DNA from: Albimonas sp041685625 | GTDB lineage: Bacteria > Pseudomonadota > Alphaproteobacteria > Rhodobacterales > Rhodobacteraceae | Direction of reading: 5' to 3' | NCBI GenBank assembly: GCA_041685625.1 | Contig: JAWLFJ010000123.1 | Location: 1 to 11,373 of the forward strand | DNA length: 11,373 nucleotides | Shown: piece by piece, positions 1-6,658 of the stretch | How positions within the stretch are numbered: position 1 is the stretch's first letter | Layout: the number at the start of each line of letters is the position of its first letter | Translations under genes and position numbers: made by a program | The notes under the pieces: model-generated | Seen by the model: the letters and a program-made list of their open reading frames with translations, nothing else | Databases searched by the model: none | What the model was told of the DNA's origin: nothing

Positions 1-1466
1 CCTCCGTCGCCACGGAGGCCGCGCTGAAGGTGCCGGGGGTGCTGAAGGTCGTGCCGCTGGAGACGAGCTTCGGCCGCGGCTTCGGCGTCGTCGCCGCGAA
101 CACCTGGGCCGCCTTCAAGGGGGCCGAGGCGCTGGAGATCGAGTGGGAGCCGGCGGACTATCCGGCCGACGACGCGGCGCAGGGCGCGGCGCTGGCAGAG
201 GGGCTGGCCTCGGGCGAGGGCTTCGAGGCGATGGCGGAGGGCGACGCGCCCGCCTTCCTCGCCTCGGCCCCGGCCGACGAGGTGCTGGAACTGGACTACG
301 AGGTCCCGTTCCTCGCCCACGCGACGATGGAGCCGATGAACGCCACCGCGCGCCTCGCCGGTCCGTCGCTGGAGGTCTGGACCGGGACGCAGGCGCCGGG
401 CCTCGTCCGCTCGCTCTGCGCCGCCGCGGCGGGGCTCTCGGACGGCCGGGTGACGGTGCATCAGCGCATGATGGGCGGCGGCTTCGGCCGAAGGGCCGAG
501 AGCGACGCCGCGGTCTATGCCGCGCTCCTGGCGCGGGAGACCGACGCGCGGCCGGTCAAGGTCACCTGGAGCCGCGAGGAGGACATGAGCCATGACGGTT
601 ATCGGCCCCGCGCCCGCGCCCGGATCCGGGCTCAGGCCCGGCCCGGAGAGGGGCTGGTGGCGCTGGATGTGCGGGTCGCGGCGCCGCCGCTGATCGCCTC
701 GGTCATGGCGCGGCATTACCCGAGCCTGCCGGCCCCCTCCGCCGACGATCCGATGGTGGAGGGGCTGGTCGACCAGCCCTACGCCCATCCGAACTGGCGG
801 GTGCGGGGCGTGCCGGTGGATCTCGGCGTGCCGGTCGGATTCTGGCGCTCGGTCGGGCATTCGCAGAACGCCTTCTTCCTCGAGACGGCGCTCGACGAGG
901 TGGCGCACCGCGCCGGCGTCGATCCGGTGGCGATGCGGCTCCGCATGATGACCGGCGAGGCCTTCGCGCCGGCGCGCGGCGCGCTGGAGGCGGTGGCGGA
1001 GATGTCGGGCTGGGGCGAGGCCGCCGAGGGTCGCGCCAAGGGCGTCGCCTTCCATCTCAGTTTCGGCTGCTGGACCGCGATGGTCGCCGAGGTCGCGCGC
1101 CGCGACGGCGGCGTCGGGATCGAGAAGCTCTGGATCGCCGCCGACATGGGCCGCGCGCTCGACCCCCGCAACGTCGAGGCGCAGCTTTCGGGCGGCGCGG
1201 TCTTCGGGCTCTCCGCCGCGATGATGCAGGCGTCGAGCTTCGCGGACGGCGAGGTGCAGGAGCGCAACTTCGGCGGCTTCGACTCGGTGCGACTCGACCG
1301 CTGCCCCGAGATCGAGGTGCGCCTCCTGGAGACGGCGCCGCGCCTCGGCGGCGTGGGCGAGCCGGGCACGCCCCCCGTGGCGCCGGCGCTCGGCAACGCG
1401 CTCTTCGCCCTGACCGGGCAGCGGCTGCGCAGCCTGCCCTTCGGCCGCTCGGTCAGCTTCGTCTGA
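1..1466 (+). CDS. Molybdopterin-binding large subunit, isoquinoline 1-oxidoreductase (IorB)-like, 5' partial
   Basis: This is the C-terminal two-thirds of a xanthine dehydrogenase-superfamily large subunit; the frame is already open at base 3 and gives 487 codons before the TGA at 1464-1466. Family members hydroxylate N-heterocycles or aldehydes at a molybdenum-cytosine dinucleotide centre and pass electrons to a small [2Fe-2S] subunit, often in the periplasm. Visible motifs are the cofactor-contacting MMGGGFGRR (468-494), the ALDEVAHRAGVDPVAMRLR block near 890-945, and the C-terminal GGVGEPGTPPVAPALGNALF. The last contains the presumed catalytic glutamate, codon 1359-1361. The short GVGEPGTPP ending and overall layout fit IorB rather than classical XdhB. 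The N-terminus, any Tat signal and the iron-sulphur partner would lie upstream, outside the window. The substrate cannot be inferred. The family call is firm; the isoquinoline label is only a nearest-family name. Confidence 0.9.
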   Translation, partial: SVATEAALKVPGVLKVVPLETSFGRGFGVVAANTWAAFKGAEALEIEWEPADYPADDAAQGAALAEGLASGEGFEAMAEGDAPAFLASAPADEVLELDYEVPFLAHATMEPMNATARLAGPSLEVWTGTQAPGLVRSLCAAAAGLSDGRVTVHQRMMGGGFGRRAESDAAVYAALLARETDARPVKVTWSREEDMSHDGYRPRARARIRAQARPGEGLVALDVRVAAPPLIASVMARHYPSLPAPSADDPMVEGLVDQPYAHPNWRVRGVPVDLGVPVGFWRSVGHSQNAFFLETALDEVAHRAGVDPVAMRLRMMTGEAFAPARGALEAVAEMSGWGEAAEGRAKGVAFHLSFGCWTAMVAEVARRDGGVGIEKLWIAADMGRALDPRNVEAQLSGGAVFGLSAAMMQASSFADGEVQERNFGGFDSVRLDRCPEIEVRLLETAPRLGGVGEPGTPPVAPALGNALFALTGQRLRSLPFGRSVSFV

Positions 1467-2628
1467 CGGCGGAGGCGGGCGGGGCCAGCCCGCGCTCGAA
1501 GGCCAGCGCCGCGAGGGCGGTGGCGACCAGCAGCGCGGCCGAAAGCGCGAACGGCGCGGCCGGGTCGCCGGTGGCGTCCACCATCCAGCCGGCCAGCGGC
1601 GGACCGACGGTCATGAAGGCGTAGTAGACGGCGTAGAAGACGCCCATGCCGACGCTGCGGCTCTCCGGCCGGGTGGCGACGGCGGGCATCGCCATGATGC
1701 TGCCGGCCCCGATGCCGGCGACGGCGGCGACGAGGCCGAGGAAGAGCGGCGTCGTCGCGCCGGGCAGATCGAATGCCAGCGCCAGCGTCGCCGCCGTCCA
1801 GCCCGCGAGACAGAGCGCGAGGCAGCGCCCGCGCCCGCCGAGCGCGCGGGCGACCCAGCCGCCGAGCACCACCGAGACGATCGTCACCCAGCCGAAGACG
1901 CTGACCGCCGGGCCGGCCTCCGCCTCGGCCCAGCCGCGGGCGGCGAAGAGGGCCGGCCCGAAGCCGAGGAAGAGGATCAGCGGCACGTTGTAGAGACCCC
2001 AGACCGAGCCCGCGAGGAGGACGCCGGCGAGTTCGGCCCGCGTCAGGCGGGCGCGGGGCGGCGGCGGGCCGCCCGCACGGGGCGGTGCGACGGCCGCGAC
2101 GAGCCCCGCGGCGGCGAGCGCGAGCGCCGCGACCCCCGCCAGCGCGGCGCCGGGGCCGAAGGCGGCGGCCGCGGGCGGCAGGGCCAGCAGCGCGAGGGCG
2201 AGGCCGACCGGCCAGCTCGAGACGAAGACGCCCATCGCGACGGGCAGATCCTCCGCCGCGAAGCGGTCGGCGACCATCTTGGTGAGCATGACGTTGAGCG
2301 CGACGCCCCCGGCCCCGAGGACGAGGCGCGCGGCGAACAGCGCCTCGAACTCGGCCAGCGCCGCGATCGCGGCGCCGGAGACGGCCATCGTCAGCAGGCC
2401 CGCGACGGCGACCCGCCCCTCGCCGAAGCGCGCGCCGAGCCAGCCGCCGGCGAGCGCGGCGGCGATCCCCGGCAGCATGAAGGCGCCCATCAGCGAGCCG
2501 ATCTCCGCCCAGCCCATGCCGGAGCGGGCCATCAGGTCGGGGGCCAGCGCGGCGATCGACTGGAAGGCGACGCCCATGGCGAGGCGCGCGGCGGTCAGCG
2601 CGCCGAGCGCGATCCAGCGGTTGCGCAT
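1453..2628 (-). CDS. MFS transporter, CynX/NimT-like type (copy 1 of tandem pair)
   Basis: The protein is a 391-residue inner-membrane MFS permease, a usual length for 12-helix members. Hydrophobic segments run throughout, split by a charged Pro/Arg-rich central loop near residues 182-198. The loop between helices 2 and 3 carries a motif A-like GGWLGARFGEGR (61-72). Residues 110-123 (ALNVMLTKMVADRF) and WGLYN (210-214) are shared with the neighbouring copy. The ATG at 2628 is preceded on the minus strand by a GGGGGAGA ribosome-binding site at good spacing, and the following MRNRW start aligns with the start of copy 2. The stop falls inside the convergent molybdo-subunit gene, giving a 14-bp tail-to-tail overlap. 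The substrate is unknown; small organic anions or drugs are typical for relatives. It could be read through from copy 2 or have its own promoter near the dyad upstream. Confidence 0.9.
   Translation of the reverse strand: MRNRWIALGALTAARLAMGVAFQSIAALAPDLMARSGMGWAEIGSLMGAFMLPGIAAALAGGWLGARFGEGRVAVAGLLTMAVSGAAIAALAEFEALFAARLVLGAGGVALNVMLTKMVADRFAAEDLPVAMGVFVSSWPVGLALALLALPPAAAAFGPGAALAGVAALALAAAGLVAAVAPPRAGGPPPPRARLTRAELAGVLLAGSVWGLYNVPLILFLGFGPALFAARGWAEAEAGPAVSVFGWVTIVSVVLGGWVARALGGRGRCLALCLAGWTAATLALAFDLPGATTPLFLGLVAAVAGIGAGSIMAMPAVATRPESRSVGMGVFYAVYYAFMTVGPPLAGWMVDATGDPAAPFALSAALLVATALAALAFERGLAPPASAVRRS
1475..1493. terminator. Weak GC hairpin just after the molybdo-subunit stop
   Basis: A 6-bp perfect stem, GCGGGC pairing with GCCCGC around a 7-nt loop, begins 8 nt after the TGA of the molybdo-subunit gene and lies inside the 3' end of the opposing transporter gene. 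No T-tract follows on either strand, so it is not a standard intrinsic terminator. Short GC stems are frequent by chance at this base composition, so this is only a candidate 3'-end structure. Confidence 0.2.
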
Positions 2629-2664
2629 CCCCGTCTCCCCCGCGATCCGCGTCCCGGCCGCATT

Positions 2665-2679
2665 TTGACCTTGCGTCAA
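2665..2679. promoter_or_regulatory. Perfect dyad TTGAC-N5-GTCAA upstream of MFS copy 1
   Basis: The bases TTGACCTTGCGTCAA form a perfect inverted repeat with 5-bp arms and a 5-bp spacer. It sits 36 bp upstream of the copy 1 start, in a locally AT-richer patch of the 80-bp gap between the two transporter genes. The arrangement resembles operators bound by dimeric regulators such as the MerR family. Read on the minus strand, TTGACG could also serve as a -35 element, but no good -10 follows at 16-18 bp. No regulator gene is present in the window. The operator role is inference. Confidence 0.35.
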
Positions 2680-2708
2680 CCGCACCGAGGCGATCAAGGG
2701 CGTCGCGT

Positions 2709-3875
2709 TCAGGCGGGAACCGCGGGGCGCGCGAGGCGGAAGCCGGCGTAGAGGGGCAGGGCGAGGACGAGCATGGCTGCGGCGGCGAGGATCGGGGCCT
2801 CGGGCGCGCCGGTCGCCTCGCGCAGCCAGCCGGCGAGCGCCGGGCCGCCGCCGAAGACGGCGTAGTAGAGCGCGAAGAACACCCCCATCGCCAGCGCCCG
2901 CGCCTCGGGTCGCGCGATGCGGCCGGTGAGCGCGAGGATCGGCCCCGCCGCGGGGCCGAAGGCGAGGCCGATCAGGATCAGGAGGGCGGGCGTCGCGGCC
3001 CCTGTCTCGGCCGTCGCGAGGACGGCGAGGCCGGCGGCGGTGACGCCGAGCGAAAGGCCGGTCACGAGGTCCGGCCGGCCGCTGCGCGCCGCGGTCCAGC
3101 CGCCGAGCGCGATGGTGGCGAGGCAGGCCCAGCTGACGGTGGAGATCGCCGCCGCCGCCGCCACGGGGTCGCGCCCGCGCGCGGCGAGAAGGTCGGCGCC
3201 GAAGGCGAGCACCGAGACGAGGGCGGCGTTGTAGAGCCCCCAGACGAGGCCGGCGAGCAGCGTCAGCGCCACCTCGCGCCCCGAAAGTCCCCCTTCGAGG
3301 CGGCCGGGCGGGGCCGCGTCCGGCGGCGCGCGCCAGGCGACGGCGAGCATCGCCGCGGCGAGCAGGCCGAGCGCGGCGTTGCCGGCGAAGGCGGCGCGCC
3401 AGCCGATCGCCTCGCCCGCCTGGGGCAGCGCCACCAGAGCCAGCGCGATGCCGAGCGGCCAGGACGAGGAGAGCACGCCCATCGCCGTCGGCAGGTCGCG
3501 GCCGGGGAACCAGTCGGCCGCCATCTTGGTGAGCATCACGTTGAGCGCCACCGCCCCGACGCCGACGCCGAGCCGGGCGGCGAGCAGCGCCGGGAACCCG
3601 GCCGCCGCGGCCATCGCCAGCCCCGAGACGCCCATGATCACGAGGCCGGCGCCGCCCACGCGCCCGCCCCCGACGCGCGCCCCGAGCCAGCCGCCGGCGA
3701 GCGCGGCCACGACCCCCGGCGCCATGAAGGCGCCGACCAGCACGCCGACCTCGCCCCAGCCGAGGCCCGCGGCCGCCATCATCGGCGGCGCCAGCGCCGC
3801 GACCGACTGGAATGCGAGCGCCATGGCGACGCGCGCCAGCGTCAGGGCCGCGAGGATCCGCCAGCGCTCCGCCAT
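2709..3875 (-). CDS. MFS transporter, CynX/NimT-like type (copy 2 of tandem pair)
   Basis: The protein is a 388-residue inner-membrane MFS permease, colinear with copy 1. Shared blocks include AFQSxAALAP (21-30), GGWLGAR with GGGR (61-72), ALNVMLTKMAADWF (110-123), WGLYN (212-216), and MGVFFALYYA near 330. The ATG at 3875 is preferred because a GGGAGG ribosome-binding site lies 7 bases upstream and the start matches the copy 1 N-terminus. The frame stays open a further 63 codons upstream, but that extension is Arg/Ala-rich, non-membrane in character and runs into ccmF. The gene is transcribed away from ccmF and is the promoter-proximal member of the pair, with 80 bp to copy 1. The transported compound is not evident. 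Internal conservation is strongest in the N-terminal half; the C-terminal halves have drifted more. Confidence 0.9.
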   Translation of the reverse strand: MAERWRILAALTLARVAMALAFQSVAALAPPMMAAAGLGWGEVGVLVGAFMAPGVVAALAGGWLGARVGGGRVGGAGLVIMGVSGLAMAAAAGFPALLAARLGVGVGAVALNVMLTKMAADWFPGRDLPTAMGVLSSSWPLGIALALVALPQAGEAIGWRAAFAGNAALGLLAAAMLAVAWRAPPDAAPPGRLEGGLSGREVALTLLAGLVWGLYNAALVSVLAFGADLLAARGRDPVAAAAAISTVSWACLATIALGGWTAARSGRPDLVTGLSLGVTAAGLAVLATAETGAATPALLILIGLAFGPAAGPILALTGRIARPEARALAMGVFFALYYAVFGGGPALAGWLREATGAPEAPILAAAAMLVLALPLYAGFRLARPAVPA

Positions 3876-4035
3876 CTCCGCCCCTCCCGCCCCGATGCGG
3901 GCGCGAGCATGGCGCGCCCCGCCGCTGGAGGCGAGGGCGCGCGCGACCCGCCGCCGCGCACCGCTCGCGGCTTCGCGAATTGATCCGCATGCGACGGCGC
4001 CCCATTGTAAGGGTCGCTGGACACGGGAGCCGCCG
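3876..4035. promoter_or_regulatory. Divergent intergenic region between MFS copy 2 and ccmF, with candidate ccmF promoter
   Basis: This 160-bp gap must hold start signals for both divergent units unless ccmF is transcribed from elsewhere. On the plus strand, TTGATC (3980-3985), a 17-bp spacer and CATTGT (4003-4008) form a plausible but weak sigma-70-type promoter (4/6 and 3/6 matches), in the only AT-enriched part of the gap. A perfect 8-bp palindrome, TTCGCGAA (3972-3979), abuts the -35. A start near 4015 would give a leader of about 20 nt carrying the ccmF ribosome-binding site GGGAG (4025-4029). I see no clear minus-strand promoter. Confidence 0.35.
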
Positions 4036-6033
4036 ATGATCGCCGAACTCGGGCATTTCGCCATCGTTCTCGCCCTGATGGTATCGCTCGCCCAGACGGT
4101 GGCGCCGCTGGTCGGCGCGCAGAAGGGCTGGGCCGATTGGATGCGGGTCGCGACGCCCGCCGCGAGCCTCGCCTTCGGGCTGTCGGCGATCAGCTTCGCC
4201 GCGCTGACCTACAGCTTCGTGGTCTCCGACTTCTCGGTGGAGCTGGTGGCGGCGAACTCCCACTCGCTGAAGCCGATGATCTACAAGGTCTCCGGCGTCT
4301 GGGGGAATCACGAGGGTTCGCTGCTGCTCTGGGTGCTGATCCTGACGCTGTTCGGCGCGCTGATCGCCTGGCTCGGCGACAACCTGCCGGAGGCGCTGAA
4401 GGCGCGCACGCTGGCGGTGCAGGGGGCGATCGGCGTCGCCTTCCTCTCGTTCATGCTGTTCACCTCCAACCCCTTCGCCCGGCTGGAGAATCCGCCGCCC
4501 GACGGCAACGACCTGAACCCGCTGCTGCAGGACATCGGCCTCGCGCTGCATCCGCCGTTCCTCTATCTCGGCTATGTCGGGCTCTCGACCGCGTTCTCCT
4601 TCGCCGTCGCGGCGCTGATCGAGGGGCGGGTGGACGCCGCCTGGGCGCGCTGGGTGCGGCCCTGGGCGCTGGTCGCGTGGATGTTCCTGACCGTCGGGAT
4701 CGCGCTCGGCTCCTACTGGGCCTACTACGAGCTCGGCTGGGGCGGCTGGTGGTTCTGGGACCCGGTGGAGAACGCCTCCTTCATGCCGTGGCTCGCGGCG
4801 GCGGCGCTGCTGCACTGCGCCATCGTGGTCGAGAAGCGCGACACGCTGAAGAGCTGGACCATCCTGCTCGCCATCATCGCCTTCTCGCTCTCGCTGCTCG
4901 GCACCTTCATCGTGCGGTCGGGCCTTCTGACCTCGGTCCACGCCTTCGCCTCGGACCCGACGCGCGGCGTCTACATCCTGATGATGCTGGTCGTCGCCAT
5001 CGGCGGGGCCTTCGCGCTCTTCGCGTGGCGGGCGCCGAAGCTGGCGCCGGGGGGCGTGTTCTCCTTCGTGAGCCGGGAGAGCGCGCTGGTGGCGAACAAT
5101 CTCCTGCTCTCCGTCGCCTGCGCGGTGGTGATGCTCGGCACGCTGATGCCGCTGTTCCGGGAGGCGTGGGACGGCGAGATGATCTCGGTCGGCGCGCCGT
5201 TCTTCGACATGGTGTTCACGCCCTTCATGGTGGCGCTGGCGCTGATCCTGCCGATCGGCGCGGCGCTGCCGTGGAAGCGCGGCAGGCTCGGCCGGGCCTT
5301 CGCGATGATGTGGCCGGCGGCGGCGCTGGCCTTCGCCGTCGGCGCGCTGATCTGGGCGATGCAGACCGGGCGCAGCGGGCTCGCCCCCATCGGCATCGCG
5401 CTCTCCGTCTGGCTGGTGGCCGGGCCGCTGCTGGAACTGGCCGAACGCGCCAAGGTCGGGCGCGTGCCGGCCGAGGAGTGGCGCCGGCGCCTCGCCAACC
5501 TGCCGCGCGCGGACTGGGGCAAGACCGTGGCCCATGCCGGGCTGGGCCTGACCTTCTTCGGCATCGCCGCCCTGACGGCGTGGGAGACCGAGGCGGTCCG
5601 CGCCGTGAAGCCGGGGGACGTGGTGGAGACCGGCGGCTACGCCTTCCGCTTCGAAGGCGTGGAGAGTCTGCGCGGGCCGAACTACAGCGCCGACCGCGGG
5701 ACCTTCACGGCCCTTAAGGACGGCAAGGAGATCGCGGTGATGCACCCGGAGAAGCGATTCTACCCGGTGCAGCGGATGCCGACGACGGAGGCCGCGATCG
5801 ATTCCGGCCTGACGCGCGACCTCTACATCGCCCTGGGCGACCGGCAGGAGACGGACGCCGAGGCCTGGGCGGTGCGGGTCTACGTCAAGCCCTTCGCCAA
5901 CTGGATCTGGATCGGCTCTCTGGTGATGGCGGGGGGCGGCATCCTCAGCCTGACCGACCGGCGCTACCGCGTGGGCGCCGCCGGACGGCGGCGTGCGCCG
6001 GAGAGCCCGGCCGGCGCGGTGCCGGCGGAATGA
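4036..6033 (+). CDS. ccmF: Cytochrome c haem lyase subunit CcmF (Ccl1)
   Basis: CcmF is the large polytopic membrane protein of System I cytochrome c maturation. It takes haem from holo-CcmE and, with CcmH, ligates it to the CxxCH of apocytochromes in the periplasm. The predicted protein is 665 residues, close to the usual 640-670. The tryptophan-rich WWD haem-handling domain is at about 234-252 (GWGGWWFWDPVENASFMPW). The four conserved histidines are all identifiable: H172 in LHPP, H260 in LLHC, H302 in SVHAF and H500 in VAHAG. The soluble periplasmic segment follows at about 518-615, before a last helix near 623-640. The ATG at 4036 is chosen for the GGGAG site 6 bases upstream and because it gives the canonical MIAELGHFAI start; the frame is open far upstream only as a shadow of the transporter gene. 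The stop overlaps the ccmH start by four bases. Confidence 0.98.
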   Translation: MIAELGHFAIVLALMVSLAQTVAPLVGAQKGWADWMRVATPAASLAFGLSAISFAALTYSFVVSDFSVELVAANSHSLKPMIYKVSGVWGNHEGSLLLWVLILTLFGALIAWLGDNLPEALKARTLAVQGAIGVAFLSFMLFTSNPFARLENPPPDGNDLNPLLQDIGLALHPPFLYLGYVGLSTAFSFAVAALIEGRVDAAWARWVRPWALVAWMFLTVGIALGSYWAYYELGWGGWWFWDPVENASFMPWLAAAALLHCAIVVEKRDTLKSWTILLAIIAFSLSLLGTFIVRSGLLTSVHAFASDPTRGVYILMMLVVAIGGAFALFAWRAPKLAPGGVFSFVSRESALVANNLLLSVACAVVMLGTLMPLFREAWDGEMISVGAPFFDMVFTPFMVALALILPIGAALPWKRGRLGRAFAMMWPAAALAFAVGALIWAMQTGRSGLAPIGIALSVWLVAGPLLELAERAKVGRVPAEEWRRRLANLPRADWGKTVAHAGLGLTFFGIAALTAWETEAVRAVKPGDVVETGGYAFRFEGVESLRGPNYSADRGTFTALKDGKEIAVMHPEKRFYPVQRMPTTEAAIDSGLTRDLYIALGDRQETDAEAWAVRVYVKPFANWIWIGSLVMAGGGILSLTDRRYRVGAAGRRRAPESPAGAVPAE

Positions 6034-6533
6034 CCCGGATGCGCTTCGGCGTCACGGCGCTGGCCGCGGCCCTCGCCTTCGCCGCGCCGTCGGAGGCGCC
6101 CGCCTTGGAGCCCGACGAGGTGCTGGACGACCCGGCGCTCGAGGCCCGAGCGCGGGACCTCTCGGGCGAGCTCCGTTGCCTCGTCTGCCGAAACGAGAGC
6201 ATCGACGATTCCAACGCGGAGTTGGCGCGGGATCTGCGGCTTCTGGTGCGCGAGCGTCTCGAGGCGGGCGATTCCGACCCCGAGGTGCTGGCCTATCTCG
6301 TCGACCGCTACGGGGAATACGTGCTGCTCCGGCCGACCTTCTCGGCCGGCAACCTCGTGCTCTGGCTCGGGGGGCCGGCGCTGCTGCTGCTGGGGGGCGT
6401 CGCCTCCTTCCTGTACGTGCGCCGGGCCCGGCCTGACGCGGTGGCCCGCTCGGCGCCGCTCGATCCGGAGGAACAGGCGCGGATCGACGCGCTGCTGGCC
6501 GAGGACGGCGCGGAGGAGGGCGGGCGCAGCTGA
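6030..6533 (+). CDS. ccmH: Cytochrome c maturation thiol-redox protein CcmH (Ccl2)
   Basis: CcmH is a periplasm-facing, membrane-anchored thioredoxin-like helper that keeps the apocytochrome haem-binding cysteines reduced and works in complex with CcmF. The 167-residue product has an N-terminal signal segment (about 4-25), then the hallmark LRCLVCRNESI (48-58) with its redox pair C50 and C53. The conserved AELARDLR and YLVDRYGEYVLLRP stretches follow. A transmembrane helix spans about 108-130, with a short acidic cytoplasmic tail. It is the short alphaproteobacterial form with no fused CcmI/NrfG-like TPR domain. The ATG overlaps the ccmF stop (ATGA), so translation is probably coupled and the two proteins made together. 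RNESI in place of the commoner RNQSI is a mild variant. Confidence 0.97.
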   Translation: MTRMRFGVTALAAALAFAAPSEAPALEPDEVLDDPALEARARDLSGELRCLVCRNESIDDSNAELARDLRLLVRERLEAGDSDPEVLAYLVDRYGEYVLLRPTFSAGNLVLWLGGPALLLLGGVASFLYVRRARPDAVARSAPLDPEEQARIDALLAEDGAEEGGRS

Positions 6534-6553
6534 GCGTCGCCGGCCGGGGGGCG

Positions 6554-6616
6554 GCGACCGGAGGCCGCGCTTGCCTCCGGCGTCGCGGCGCGCAAAGTCC
6601 TCGCGCGGTGCGCGCC
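6554..6616. other. Two adjacent hairpins between ccmH and the hydratase gene
   Basis: The 125-bp gap holds two tandem inverted repeats. The first pairs CCGGAGGC (6558-6565) with GCCTCCGG (6573-6580) over a 7-nt loop, and extends by GCGA/TCGC (6554-6557 with 6583-6586) after a 2-nt bulge. The second pairs GGCGCGC (6587-6593) with GCGCGCC (6610-6616) over a 16-nt loop. Neither is followed by a T-run. They may act as a factor-dependent 3'-end or mRNA-stability element after ccmH, or be chance structure in GC-rich DNA. Confidence 0.3.
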
Positions 6617-6658
6617 TCCCGCGGGGGTCGCGGCGCCCAGAGGCGAGGAGGCCGCGTC

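Noticed and set aside
779..1396. A 205-codon minus-strand frame antisense to the molybdo-subunit gene.
   Set aside because: Ser/Arg/Pro-rich shadow with no motifs, opposite well-conserved molybdopterin-binding segments.
3379..4035. An in-frame 219-codon N-terminal extension of CcmF.
   Set aside because: It lies antisense to MFS copy 2, lacks membrane character and is not part of known CcmF proteins. ATG 4036 has a good ribosome-binding site and the canonical CcmF N-terminus.
3876..4064. A 63-codon N-terminal extension of MFS copy 2.
   Set aside because: It overlaps the ccmF start, is Arg-rich and soluble, and is absent from the paralogue. ATG 3875 has a GGGAGG site.
1453..5745. A 1430-codon minus-strand open frame running through both transporter genes and antisense to ccmF.
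   Set aside because: Only its last 391 codons are the real MFS copy 1. The rest is Arg/Gly/His-rich translation of other frames of MFS copy 2 and ccmF, with no family motifs, and it is explained by the scarcity of stop codons in GC-rich DNA.
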